64,000 nucleotides of DNA from Antilocapra americana (taxonomy: Eukaryota; Chordata; Mammalia; Artiodactyla; Antilocapridae), in NCBI GenBank assembly GCA_007570785.1, contig ML662442.1, forward strand, positions 60,226,180-60,290,179, in the 5' to 3' direction. The notes beneath the pieces were generated by a model, which did not search any database, had not been told where the DNA came from, and saw nothing but the letters and a program-made list of their open reading frames with translations. Made by a program: the position numbers and the translations under genes. How positions within the stretch are numbered: the first letter of the stretch is position 1; each line of letters opens with the position of its first letter. Positions 22,568 to 34,066 of the stretch are shown in pieces.

Positions 22568-24539
22568 AAGTCCTGCCATGAAGGAGCAGCATGCCAGACA
22601 AGGACAAGCAACAGGGATGCTAAGGCACTGTCCCTGCTGCTGCTCAGTTTCTGACATAAAATGTAGAATAAGTCTGATTTGTAACTACAGCATGGCCTCA
22701 GAAGAAGCTTCTTCCCGGCAATCTCGACATGAACCCCTTTTGACAGCAAAACTGGTCTCCTATACAGTTCATATTTACTGTGGGTTGCAACCTACAGCTT
22801 TGGTGCTGCTGCCACTTGCTCACCTCTTAATTATGTTCATCTTTCAAGGATTACATCCTTCATGAACTCTTCCTGACCACTGAATCTCCAAATAATCTCC
22901 TCTTTATCTTAACTTCGATACTAAATTTAGTTGTCAAAATGCTCATATTTTACAACCATATTTCAGATTGTAAACATCATTTAAAAATGTGTTCTGCGTG
23001 TGTGTATGTGTGTGACCCCAAAACATGTATCAATATTTTATACATTAGAAATGACAATGATCCAGCTTAAACAAAAAGAGACAAATGTGTTTTATGGCCC
23101 ATTTATGCCGACATATTATATTCATAAATTTTTAAAAAGCAAAAGTTATCACATCCTTTATTGCTCTAACTTCTGATTTTCCAAGATCATTAGGAAAGTC
23201 TTTATAGTGTCAGAGACAAACAAATGTCAAAAATCTTTTGAATTTTTTTTTCTTGAGTTTCAATGAGCAATAGGCACTGTTTGCCTTTATCATTTTTAAG
23301 GAGCTTAATTTATGTAATTTGAGCTGGGTCTAGTTAATTCTAATATCTAATAATCCCTTTAAAAGTCATAGCATTTCAAACTTTTGGAATGCTTTTCTGT
23401 TTCTTCATGATCTTTGTATTCTGTCACTGACATGGAAAAGGCAGTGATATTTCAGGGAATGTGCTATCATATCATACTGCTTATTCTGTCATCAGAAGAT
23501 TGTGAAATGAAAGCAAGATGGCTCCCAGAAGTTTCCTTTGATAGCTGTTACTTCAGTGACCCAGAGCTATGTAACTTTTCAAGTGATAACTCCCTAATTA
23601 GTTGGAGCTTTAGTATCCTCTGCCTACATCTTGTCTTCAGCCCAAATGTTCACTTATCTAAACCAAAGTGCTACATGACGTTTTTGTTGTTTTAAGAATG
23701 CGCAGTTACCATTCCCAGGCTGCTCCCACACTATCTCAGATATGTGTTACATGACACATCTTCAAATTCAGAGAAGAGTGTAGGGGAAAAAAGATCTTAC
23801 TGGTTTGAATTTTTTGCTAGCAATTTAAAGTACCCAGTTCTTGAGATGAATTGTTACTCTATGTGCTTCTGGGTTTCAGTTTGTGTATATAGACATAAAG
23901 CATGCACTTGTTATGCAAGTTCAGTGAAGTGAGAAGTCTAAAGATTAAAAGACAGTCTTTCAGCAGCAACAATATGAATATGAGCAGTAGTTCCCACAGG
24001 GAAAACCCAAGCGTTTTGTCTCTCATCTTACAATTATGTAAGAAAAAAAAGAACAGGGAAATAATATAATATCATACAGAAAGAGCATATGATTGAGAAA
24101 GTATCAGACCGTCTTTCTGAGAAAAAAATATTAACAGCTTCTTCCAGTAAATTAGAAGGAGCTAAATGCATCTGAAAGTCAGAAATGAATGGAGATGGTG
24201 CAGATGGTATTAAACATAAGCCAGAATGGAAAGTATAGTTGTAATTCAGGATAGTCAAAGGGGTCAGCAAAGATCAGAAAAAGGAAATGATCAGTTACAC
24301 CATTAATCTGAAATTCTCCAATTAGGTGGAGGCATTGAGAAGGCCAAGAAGTCTGGGCCATATCCTTAAGAGCAGAGACCAAAGTGAAAAACAAGTGAAA
24401 GAATGGAAACAGAAGGGAACATAGTCTAGCACATGTGATAACATGGGGAAAATGAACTTGGGATAAGTTAAAGAATGTGGCAGTTGCATATACAGGAGAT
24501 ACATTTAGATAGATGGATAGACAGATCCCCTATTGGTTT
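22568..24539. other. Unrecognised DNA, about 2 kb
   Basis: No gene is supported. There is a short GT-rich patch near 22999-23013. The frame at 23414-23695 (94 codons) has no recognisable features. A 'gatagatggatagacagat' patch lies near 24509. Confidence 0.4.
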
Positions 24540-25164
24540 TGTTTTGCTGGAGAATTCTGACTAATATAGGCTCATATCCAAGAAAAAAATGCAGTCCATA
24601 AAACTGTTCTTGAGAGAACTCAGATGTTGGATTAACTAGACTAAGACTTTAAATCAGCTATTTTAATAATAGATGGAACAAATATACAGAAAATAAACAA
24701 GGAAATAGAAGACTTAAAACTATAAACCAACTAGAACTAACAGGTATCCATACAACAAAAAAAGAATACACAATTTATTCAAGTACATATGGAACATTTT
24801 CCAGGGCAAACCACCTTATGTTGGACTATACAATAAGTCTCAATAAATGTACAAGATTGATCATGCAAAATATTTTCTACTACCACATGAAATGAAATTG
24901 GGAATTAACAACAGAAGAAAATTTGCAAAATTCATAATTATTGATTTCATCAAAAGCTGAAAGTAGGCAAAGATTTCATAGGCAGGATACAGAAAATCTT
25001 TTTTAAAAACTGAAAATATAACCTTTATAAAATTGTAAAATTTTGCTTATCAAAAGATACAATAATGAAAATGAATAAACAAGCCATAGATTGGGAGAAA
25101 ACACTTGTTAAAATAAATTTTAAAAATGACTTATGTATAGAATATATATTTTAAAAATTTGCAC

Positions 25165-25435
25165 AACTCAGTCACAGACTTTTTCAACCTTTTTTTCATT
25201 ACAGATCCCCCTAGGAGGCTTTTTAAACATTTTTCTCCCTAATCTCCCACCATCCATTAAAATTTAATACTACAAATATAGTGAATATATTTTATGTATT
25301 GTGGCCTTTTGCATGGCCTCAAACTATTGTAATACTCAAGAAGTTTTCACCCCTCCTCTCAGGAGCCAATTTTTGCCCACTGGGAAGTGATATGGCTGTC
25401 ACTGAGAATTCATGTTCACTTTGGAAAGAAGGATG
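25165..25435. mobile_element. Unidentified ~270-bp insertion in L1M
   Basis: L1 text stops after 'tttgcacaactcag' and resumes at about 'acaatttgaacagtcattta'. The intervening block ('atttttctccctaatctccc', 'cccactgggaagtgatatgg') is not L1 and looks like a small old interspersed repeat, perhaps a hAT-type MER element. Not named with confidence. Confidence 0.45.
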
Positions 25436-26251
25436 AGCTAACAATTTGAACAGTCATTTAGCAAAGAAAGTATATGAATGGCCAATAAGCACATGAAAAA
25501 AGTGACCAAATTGCTAATCATCAGGGAAATGCAAATCAAAACCACGATGAGATACTGACACACAGCAACCAGAATAACTAAAAACATTAATATCAAGAGT
25601 TATGAGGAGATAAAGCAGCCAGAATTCTCATACATTACTCATAGGACACAAACTCTTTGGCAAAGTTCTCCCAATTTCTTATAAAATTAAGCATACATCT
25701 TCCTATAATTGACCAGTTCCAATTCTAGGTTTTTACCCAAGAAAAATAAACCCATATGTATTTACAGAAGCTTATAAAAGAATATTCAGTGTGGGTTTTA
25801 TTCATAACAGTAAAAAAAAAGAAGCAAGCAATCAATAATCTATTCTCCTATCAACAAGAAAATGGATAACTAGGTCATGTCATTGAATGGGGATATGAAA
25901 ACAATGAAAGCAACAAACTATTGACTTGTGTAAAAACTTGGATAAAAATCTCAAAATAATTATGTTGAGTGAAAGAAGTATTACACACACTAGCTCTTAT
26001 TGTTTGATTCCATTTATATGGAGTTGTAGAGCAGAAAAAATTAATCTATGTGAAAAAAAATCAAAACATTAGTTACCCATGAAGGCGGAAATGGGGGTCA
26101 AGTTCAACTAGAAAGTTGCTTGAAGAAGTCTTCTGGATAATAAAAGTATTCTCCATCTTTATAAAGGTTTGGGCTACTATATGCAGACATGCGTGTCTCT
26201 TAGAAGTCATCAAATGGTATATTTAATATTTAGGTGTTGTATATGAATTTT

Positions 26252-26460
26252 GGGCTTCACTGATGGCTCAGACTGTAAAGAATCCACCTGCAATGCAAGT
26301 GACCTGGGTTTGATTCCTGGGTTGGGAAGAAACCCTGGAGAAAAAAATGGCTTCCCATTCCAGTATTCTTGCCTGGAGAAGCCTATGAACAGAGGAGCCT
26401 GGTGGGGTACAGTCCATGGGGTCACAAAGACTTGGACACTGACTGAGCACACACACACAC
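26252..26460 (+). mobile_element. Bov-tA SINE in L1M, with (CA)n tail
   Basis: Full copy from 'gggcttcactgatggctcag' to 'ggacactgactgagcacaca'. A short (AC)n forms the tail. Likely duplication 'gaatttt' / 'aaatttt' in the host element. Confidence 0.94.
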
Positions 26461-26540
26461 AAATTTTACCTTTGAAAAGGAGCCTGAAAATGTCTAAAAC
26501 TAATATGTATCAATTATGTCTCAATTTTAAAAAAGGAAAG

Positions 26541-27011
26541 ACTATAAACCAATATTGAACTCATTAATGATACACATGCTGAAATGTTTAGAGGTAAAAG
26601 TTACTGATGTCTATTACTCACTTTGAAATGCATAAAAAAGTAAGATGATTTGATGGTTAAACAGATGCTCAGATGAATAGATATACAATAAAGCAAATAT
26701 GACAGAACGTTAAAATGATGAAATCTAGGCATGGAAATAAATGTGTTCACTATAAAATTCTTCCAAATTTTCTGTATTTGTAATTTTTTGCAAGACAATA
26801 CTGAGAAACTGTATTTAATTAAATGCATGAAGACCAAGGTCACTCCTAAAGCCAGTACATTTTTAGAAGAATACTGGCCTTGTGAAGGGCAGTATGAGAT
26901 GAGACAATAATCTTTAAAGAAAGTTGAGTACTTTGTGCAAACTCTCTTTATGTCATTGCTTTAGTCTACAAAATAAGTACAGTAAATCCCCACCTTACAA
27001 GTTAGTGAAAA
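26541..27011. other. Unrecognised DNA
   Basis: No gene or repeat recognised. Confidence 0.4.
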
Positions 27012-27134
27012 TGGGACTTTGCCTGGAAGTCCAGTAATTAGGACTCTGAGCTTCCATTCCAGAGTGCATGGATCCAATCCCTGGTCAAGGAACTAAAATC
27101 TTGCAAGATGGGTGGTTTAGCCAAAAAAAAAAAA
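27012..27134 (+). mobile_element. CHR-type SINE, short
   Basis: From 'gggactttgcctggaagtcc' through 'aatccctggtcaaggaacta' to 'ggtttagcc' plus a 15-bp A run. Confidence 0.88.
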
Positions 27135-27153
27135 AAAGAGAGAGAGAGAGAGA
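27135..27153. repeat. (GA)n simple repeat
   Basis: Nine or so GA units directly after the A run of the CHR SINE, a common fate of SINE tails. Confidence 0.9.
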
Positions 27154-27351
27154 ATTGAAGATACTTGGTCTTAGGTGGGAAAAGTATCATCTAATTTGTT
27201 GTTACTTGTTATATATCTTGCTTAACTTAACCTCTTAGCTTCTTCGTTATCAGATGACGTAGTCAAAGGTTGTTAGGATAATTACATATATTAATACATG
27301 GAAGATGCTGAACATAGAGCCTAAGATGGTAGATATAAATAAGAATTGGTT

Positions 27352-27466
27352 ATTCACTCAGTCGTGTCTGACTCTTTGCAACCCCATGGACTGTAGCCTA
27401 CAGGCTCCTCTGTCCATGGGATTCTCCAGGCAAGAATACTGGAGTGGGTTGTCATTTCCTTCTCCA
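27352..27466 (-). mobile_element. Bov-tA SINE, 5'-truncated, with 17-bp duplication
   Basis: Reverse copy that stops at 'catttccttctcca' and so lacks the tRNA-like head. Flanked by 'ataaataagaattggtt' (27335-27351) and 'ataaataagaataggtt' (27467-27483): truncation happened at insertion. Confidence 0.96.
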
Positions 27467-27483
27467 ATAAATAAGAATAGGTT

Positions 27484-27737
27484 GAACTATATGAAAATGT
27501 TGGGTTTGTGAGAATTTTTTGGTCAAAAAATAGCTGAATTCTGTCAATTTTATGTGATTCAATCTAATAGCCATATGGAGATAAAAGACATGAAGATGAT
27601 ACATAGACACATTTATATATGGCTTAGAAAATCTATATGGAGTTGATATACAATATTTAGACAAATATTTTGAAACAATGTTGGTGCCTGAGCAAGAGAC
27701 TCTGTTATGTAGCTTTTTCAGGCCACCAGCTATTATT
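27484..27737. other. Unrecognised DNA
   Basis: Nothing recognised. Confidence 0.4.
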
Positions 27738-27849
27738 AGGGTGACCAGGTCATCCTGGTTTTCCTGGGATTTTCCTAATTATAGCACTGAATATCCCACA
27801 TCCTGGGAAACATTTCTATCTCAGGCAAACCAGGATGACTAGTCACCTT
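27738..27849. mobile_element. Small palindromic DNA element (MITE-like), 112 bp
   Basis: The ends are inverted copies: 'agggtgaccaggtcatcctg' on the left pairs with the complement of 'caggatgactagtcacctt' on the right. The inner 'cctgggattttcctaattat' and 'cccacatcctgggaaacatt' also partly pair. It resembles short old mammalian DNA transposons with 'gggtgacca' ends; family not named. Confidence 0.7.
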
Positions 27850-29249
27850 GGGTTTTACAGAAATTATTTCTGGAACCAGCGTTCAAGTGGGTACTTCTTC
27901 TGGAAGAATACATCATAGAAGTGGATATATCATAGAAAATGAAGAGTGAAATCCACTTTCCGTCTGAACAGCTCTTTTATACCCAACATATCTTAATTCC
28001 TAGAGGGTGAACAGAAGGCCTGCTAAAGTTTGTAACTGATCAGATGTTGTTACTCTTTAACTATGGTGTGATTGCTGTGAATCACAGACTCCATTCTGTT
28101 TAGTTTAACCAAGAGTGTGTAACATGGAAGTACAGGGGGCAGTATCACCTGGTGCTTGGGCCTCACCACTTACTTGGGACTAAAGCATGGTGAGAAATCT
28201 ACAGACCACTTACATAGTTATATTCAGAAGTATGTATAGTAACCCTCAGTTAGAGGCAAGAAGCAGAATGGGGACATAGAAGGATCATTGCAGTGATACC
28301 TTTTCCAGGCAAATCGACTCCTAGAAGCATATGGAGCTTCCACACTATAACCCAGTCTAGAGGTGTGTTAAGAATTAACACAGCAAGGCTTCGTCTGCAG
28401 GGAGCACTCCTCGGCACTGAAGGCTGAACCCTGGGGAAATTGCTTATGAGCGCCAGCTGCAAAAAGCATATGGGTTTATCTTTGCAAACTCTGTTTACAA
28501 ACAAGGTGCATTTGTTCTCCACACAGTTTGTCTTTGCCACTGGCACTTGGGGGAATCCAGTTTCAACTTTAGAACTGCAACTTTGGATCACCCCCTCAAG
28601 TCATGTGTAGTTTTCTTGTCAGGATTTTTCCTTTTAAGGTAATTTCCTTGCCCCACAGTAGGGGAACTAGGGTTCATTCATGCACTCAGAAGTGTATTCC
28701 AGGATTTATGGGATGAGCTCTGCAGTCCCGCAGAATGGACCAAGGATATATAAACTTTAATTAGACATCCCTATCCTCAAAAGTCATCTGAGGATACACG
28801 AAACCCAATAATGTAGGCACAACACATACAATGCCATGAAAGGGGGTTATTTGCAGTAACGTCAGAAGAGTGTGCATGGGAGGACTGGAATGGTCTTAAT
28901 GGAGGCAGCAGTCTGTGAGCTGAGATGAACACAGCTTGAACTGGGAGGAATCAGAGTCCAGTGAGTACTGACAGAACTAATAGAAAAGCAGGTGAAGTGT
29001 GAGGGAAGAACAAGCCATTTAATTAGACTAAAACAGAGGATATAAAAAAGTGTGCAGGAGATATAAGAAAAGTAGGTTGGGATCAAATCAGATGTGTCCT
29101 AAAATGGCACTCTATAGAGGTTAGAATCCTGACAGCATGGGATTCAAGTTTGAGGAAGACAGACACAAGCTCTTGCCTCAGGGTGCTGACATTCTAGCAA
29201 GGGAAAAGGCTGTCTTCAGGAAGCCAACTGGGGTGAAGGGCATGATAAC
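27850..29249. other. Unrecognised DNA, 1.4 kb, no gene
   Basis: Contains a 114-codon minus frame (28250-28591) without recognisable domains, and a CpG-containing patch near 28380-28460. No repeat family recognised. If a conserved non-coding element or lost exon exists in this part of the window, 28250-28620 is a candidate, on weak grounds. Confidence 0.4.
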
Positions 29250-29455
29250 TGGCCGGTGTCTACTATGAGGTAAGCACAGTGTTCGTCGTTTTCTGTAGAG
29301 TATGCCAAATCCTCCAAGAACATTTTTAGCCACACAATTTGAGTAAGGAGACTGAGGCTTGGGGAGGCTGGTAACTTAACCAAGAGTATCCTGCTGTCTG
29401 AAGAAGAATCCAGACCATGGTTCTCTGGCACCAAAGCCCGTATAATTCTGCCCCA
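29250..29455 (-). mobile_element. MIR SINE
   Basis: Reverse copy: 'gtaaggagactgaggcttgg' (core), 'ggtaacttaaccaagagtat' and 'accaaagcccgtataattct'. Confidence 0.78.
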
Positions 29456-29461
29456 GGACGA

Positions 29462-29531
29462 ATGAGAAAGAGAAGAGAAGGAGAGAGAGGAAGGGAAGAG
29501 AAGAGACGGGAGTGGAGGAGAGGGAGGAGGC
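29462..29531 (+). repeat. GA-rich low-complexity tract
   Basis: About 70 bp almost purely of G and A. The tract explains the charged, Arg/Glu-rich open frame at 29417-29770, which I do not regard as a gene. Confidence 0.92.
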
Positions 29532-29744
29532 TAACTCCTTCCTGCATTTCAGAATTAAGCTCTAGCAGAACTACTTCTAAGATCCCTTTTCTAACTGTCC
29601 CCCTGCCTCACCCCCATACCACACCACTTGTATTTCTGTCAAAACTAGGACTTGCTACAGAATTTATGGGGACCAGGGAAAGAAGAAAAAGAAGGATTGC
29701 CTTGTTCAGAAATCATCAAGAATTTCAGAAGAGTAACACACACA

Positions 29745-29868
29745 CGCTAAGTCGCTTCAGTCTTTTATGACTCTTTGCAATGCTATGGGCTGTAGCCTGC
29801 CAGGCTCCTCTGTCTGTGGGATCCTCCGGGCAAGAATACTGGAGCTGGTTGCCATGCCCCTCTCCAGG
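29745..29868 (-). mobile_element. Bov-tA SINE, 5'-truncated
   Basis: Reverse copy from 'ctaagtcgcttcagtctttt' to 'gccatgcccctctccagg'. The tRNA-like head is missing. An (AC)n run precedes it at 29736-29744. Confidence 0.92.
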
Positions 29869-30104
29869 CAGAAAAGCAACAGCAGACCATTAAACCAAAC
29901 TTGGAGCTCTTCTAAATGCAGGGTTTTGCATAACAGCACAGGTCCGAGTCAGTCCTGGGCAAAGCACTTATCAGGCTGCACTCTGTCTGCATCCCTGACT
30001 GGTTCTGGGACTCAGCTGTGGACTGCTTGAGGGCAAGGACACTATCTCTGTATCACTGCCACAGGTATAAATCAGATAGAGAGATAGATAGCTATCTGTA
30101 TGTT

Positions 30105-30235
30105 CCTGCATACTGTGCTCATCGGTAAAATGGACAAGACCACAGAGCCTGCCTCTTAGAGCTGCTGTGGGAATTAAATAAGGCAATACGTATTCAAGTA
30201 TGGCTTGCACATTCAGATGAGGTCATTAATAATAA
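30105..30235 (+). mobile_element. MIR SINE, 3' half
   Basis: 'ctcatcggtaaaatggacaa', then 'ctgctgtgggaattaaataa' in MIR order. Confidence 0.78.
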
Positions 30236-30261
30236 TTATCATAAACGAACACATATAACTT

Positions 30262-30668
30262 CCAAAATTACTTGTACCGGGACTTTTCATAGCAGTTTTA
30301 TACAAAATAGTTGAAAATTGAAAATAACTACAAATGCCCATCTGTCAGTGAATGGATAGACGTTTTGTGGGATATATATCTTTGAAATTCAACTACATGT
30401 GTGTGTATATATAACACAGTATATATGAGGGTCAAAAACATTATATTGATTGAAAAAATATAGATAGTATAGTTGTATTTTGTGTACATCTTACATGAAT
30501 TCCATATTGAAATCAGATCAGTTTTTTTTTTTTCACAAAAAGAGAAAGACTACAAAGACACATAGGGGAACTTTACTGAATGATGAAAATGTTCTATGTT
30601 TTGACTGAGGTAGTGGTTACATAGGTGTGTATACACTGATAGGAAATTACTGAAAAGTAAACATATAT
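30262..30668 (+). mobile_element. L1M 3' end
   Basis: Old L1 3' text: 'ttgtaccgggacttttcata', 'tgtcagtgaatggatagacg', 'ctgaatgatgaaaatgttct' and 'gtagtggttacataggtgtg'. No usable frame remains. Confidence 0.72.
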
Positions 30669-31854
30669 AGCTCTCAGTGCTTGTTTAGGGGCATGAAGTG
30701 TATGGAAAATCTTTGCCCTTCTTCAGTACAGAAAACCTAAAGATCTTAAACAACAAAATCTTTGTAAAAAATAAAGCAATAATAATAATTTTCATCAATG
30801 AACAGGAGCAGCTAAGCTTAGACTGGTACTTTCTCCTTCTTGACATATTTCCATGTTCATAATCGCATTTGACTTAAAATCCACTACTGTTATTTTAAAG
30901 ATGGGGAAAGGAAAACAGGCTTTTAGTGATTTACCCAAAAGACAGAGGTAGAATAAGTCAGGCTTATTTAAATTCTTTCAGTTGCACTAGGAGTGTTATT
31001 GCTTTCAGTGAAATGAATCTGCAAAAAGTTTCCTGCACTGAGCATCCTTTTAACTGTATAACTAAAATTTTATTCTTCTGGCCACAGTGCATTACACAGC
31101 TCTCATATGATTTCATGCACTTGGAATTAAGGAGTTAGTGAGCTGATTTTGATCTTACAAATGGCTACTGGTTCTGTAAATGCAGCATAGCAGTCACTGA
31201 GACTGTCATTCTTTAATTTGGTGCCACTTAACAGTTTACTCCTTTTGCTGATGAGGGGTATGAAATACAGGTCCACAATTAGTTGTCACAGAGAGGGAGT
31301 AGCTTCAACCCAAAGATAAAAGCTTCACTGGACTACCTCCCTAGACAAGTGCGATGTTCCTAAATCCTACCATCCTGACTTCTTGCAGACTGATAAAGCA
31401 CTCATAGTTTTTAGAAAGCTCAACTATTGAAATAGGATATAAAGCTCTTGTGTTTGAGTGACAGTGAATGGACCAGAAGAAAAGGGACCTTTTAAACAAT
31501 GCATTAGGTAGAAATTTGGTTTTGTTTTTCCTTGAAAAGGTAAAAGTTCCAAGAAAAGAGATGAAGAAAATGATCTCAGGTTTGTTTTTTTTTTTAATCT
31601 CAGACTCAAAATACTAACCTATAGCACAGCCTAAGACTACTTTCCATCATTCACTGAACCAAACTCAGAAAGCACAAATCTTAGAAGAGCATGACTCAGT
31701 TGGAATTGTGTGTATAAATTACTTATGGAAGGGTAAAATAAAGGGCACTTTTTCTTGAAAGGAGTGTTGGATTAGGTTCTTTACAGACATTCTGCTTTGT
31801 GTCCCAGCTCTTCTTCCCCCTTTCTTTTTATCTCCAAAAAGATAAAGATAAAGA
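30669..31854. other. Unrecognised DNA, 1.2 kb
   Basis: No gene or repeat that I can support. A T run lies near 31584. Confidence 0.4.
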
Positions 31855-31965
31855 TATCTCCAAAGTCTTAGTTTTGTCACCTGTAAAGTGGGAATAAATA
31901 GGACAGTGTCCTTTTCAAGAATGTAGGGAAGGATCTAAAGAGTTAGCATCTGTGAACACAGATGT
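31855..31965 (+). mobile_element. MIR SINE fragment, weak
   Basis: 'ttttgtcacctgtaaagtgg' followed by 'gaataaataggacagtgtcc' fits the MIR core, but the rest is diverged. Confidence 0.55.
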
Positions 31966-32485
31966 TGCCATAGAAGGAATTTTCTTTGAATGCAAATACT
32001 TCTACAAACACTTCCATTGTATTCATGTACTTGACCAAAAATACAAGAAAAAATATTTTCAAATACTCATTTGCTGATCCACCAGTATTAATGTTATCAT
32101 ATGATCATATTTTCCTCAAACAATTTACTTTTTAAAATAGAAAAAACTAAGCCTATGGTTTAAATTCTGTGTCATTTTCTGGCATCATCACCACTTCCCT
32201 CCAGAAGCAACCAGTATCATGAATTGGATGATATTTGCCCAATCCTTGATTTGTGCTACTACCACATATGTGGTTCTTAAAATGTATACATATGGGGTCA
32301 TAGTCTATGTATTATTCTATAGCTTTCCTCTCATCCTACCTCTTCTTCTTTTTCTCCACCTCCTTCTCCTTTCTCCTCCTCACTGCTCCTTCTTCTCAAA
32401 GCATTATTATTGTGGGTGCTAGCTCATTCTTAAATGATAATAGCCACTGTGTGTAATATTTAATCCTATTTGTTTTATCTTGCTC
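31966..32485. other. Unrecognised DNA with a CT-rich patch
   Basis: A CT-rich stretch lies at 32337-32398. Nothing else recognised. Confidence 0.4.
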
Positions 32486-32684
32486 TTGTTTCATTGCTCA
32501 GTTGTGTCCAACTCTTCACGACCCCAAGGACTGTAGCCCACCAGGCTCCTCCATCCAGGTCATTTCCCAGGTCAGAATACTGGAGTAGGTTGCTATTTCC
32601 TCCTCCAGGGGATCTTCCCCAGCCAGGGATCAAACCCTTGTCTCCTGCAGGTGGATTCTTTACCACTGAGCCACCTGGGAAGCC
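32486..32684 (-). mobile_element. Bov-tA SINE
   Basis: Full reverse copy from 'cattgctcagttgtgtccaa' to 'taccactgagccacctggga'. Confidence 0.95.
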
Positions 32685-32819
32685 TACAAGAACCAGCGTC
32701 TAAGACATATTCCTAGAAGTCTCCATTTACAGAACATATTCCTTATCTATATCTACATTACAGAGAAAGAATTCATGTGTGATGGTAAAGTTTTATTTGA
32801 CTTCTATATTACATTTTGA

Positions 32820-33027
32820 GCTTTCCTGGCGGCTCAGACAGTAAAGAATCCACCTGCAATGTGAAAGACCTGTGTTCGATCCCTGGGTTGGGAAGATCCC
32901 CTGGAGGAAGGCATGGCAACCCACTTCAGTATTCTTGCCTGGAGAATGCCCATGGACAGACAAACCTGGTGGGCTACAGTCCCTGGGGTCGCAAAGTCAG
33001 ACACAACTGAGTGACTAAGCACAGAGC
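32820..33027 (+). mobile_element. Bov-tA SINE with target-site duplication
   Basis: Full plus copy. The box B-like 'tgttcgatccctgg' is intact. Flanked by 'atattaca' at 32806-32813 and 33028-33035. Together with the preceding opposite copy, it forms an inverted SINE pair 135 bp apart. Confidence 0.95.
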
Positions 33028-33035
33028 ATATTACA

Positions 33036-33889
33036 GTTTTCCAAAATTTCTAAAGATGACTTTACTAACTGTTAAGCGAATTTCTCAGTGGATTGTAATC
33101 CTGAAGGAAACATGTGTTCCCTGGCCCCCCACACATCTGTATACAATCCCTTCCCCATTTCTATTGGCATCTTCTGCAGGTGCCCTGGTTTATGTCCAGC
33201 ACCTTTCTCCACTCTATACCTTTACATCATTCTTCCTGGTTCTAACATCTTGTTGAAGATTCTCAAAACCCCTTTATCTCCTTGACTTCAATAACCTTTG
33301 TTTTCACTTTATTTCAGCCACTCAGCAGTATAGCTATGCTTGAGATGTAGAGCTGATCTGAGTTGCTAACAACAGCTCAAACTCTAATGACATCCCTCCA
33401 ACCAAAATCTATTGTCCCCCAAGATATTTCTTTACTTTGAATTTATCTATTGCACTTGTCACATGACTTCCAGGCTCTTTATCCTGATTTTCATATCCCT
33501 ATCAACCCAGACCTCACTGTTAATCTTACTACAATTCACTAGCAAGCCCCTAGGTTTACACATCCCCTTGATACTCATAACATCCTGTTTGCCAGCCTGC
33601 TTAAACCTTAGTTCTCTTCTATTTACCTTTTGCTGGTAGGGAAAAAACATCACATTTTGTAATACTGAGTTCATCCCCAAATCAAGAATCCTCTGAGAGG
33701 GTGTAGTAGGAAAATAGGGGTGCAGTGCAACAGGGAGTCTTCCCTGCTGCTGACCAAGTCTTTCATTCTTCTCTGCTAAGATTTATTTGGTTTCCCTGCT
33801 GTAAATGTTCTCCTTCTTTTCAGGTCTTTTCCATCTGACTTTTCCTGGGTGGCCTCGCCTCCTACCAGCACAAGCTAGATCACCTAACC
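33036..33889. other. Unrecognised pyrimidine-rich DNA
   Basis: A run of C/T-rich sequence with short frames on both strands. No family recognised, although the texture is that of an old antisense LINE or LTR. Confidence 0.35.
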
Positions 33890-34066
33890 CAGTACTTCTC
33901 AACCTTGGCTGCTCTTGTGATCACTTTCAAAGCTTTAAGAATGGCAGTGCCTGGGTTCCATGTCTGAAGATACTGAACTTCATTGGCTTAGAGTGTGGCC
34001 TGGCCATTCAGTCATTTTTAAATCTCTTCAGGTGATGCTATGTGTGGCCAAAGTTGAGAACTGTTG
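33890..34066 (+). mobile_element. MER5A (hAT-Charlie non-autonomous element)
   Basis: Inverted ends 'cagtacttctcaacctt' and 'aagttgagaactgttg', and the interior 'gcctgggttccatgtctgaa' and 'gtgtggcctggccattcagt', match MER5A in order and length (177 bp against about 190). Confidence 0.88.

Larger units (their letters stand above)
24540..26540 (+). mobile_element. Old L1 (L1M type), fragmented
   Basis: Diverged L1 text on the plus strand: 'agatgttggattaactagac' near 24623, 'gcaaatcaaaaccacgatga' near 25530, 'gattccatttatatggagtt' near 26006, and the 3' UTR with 'agtcatcaaatggtatattt' near 26206 ending after 26520. Interrupted by 25165-25435 and by a Bov-tA at 26252-26460. Internal deletions are likely. 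Confidence 0.75.

Noticed and set aside
28250..28591. 114-codon minus-strand frame
   Set aside because: No recognised domain or splice sites that would make an exon; length is within what is expected by chance in 64 kb.
29417..29770. 118-codon frame rich in Arg and Glu
   Set aside because: Caused by the GA-rich low-complexity tract; no start context, no conservation evidence and no domain.
32820..33027. tRNA gene in the SINE heads
   Set aside because: The heads keep box-like motifs ('tgttcgatccctgg') but do not fold as complete tRNAs and are followed by the SINE body.
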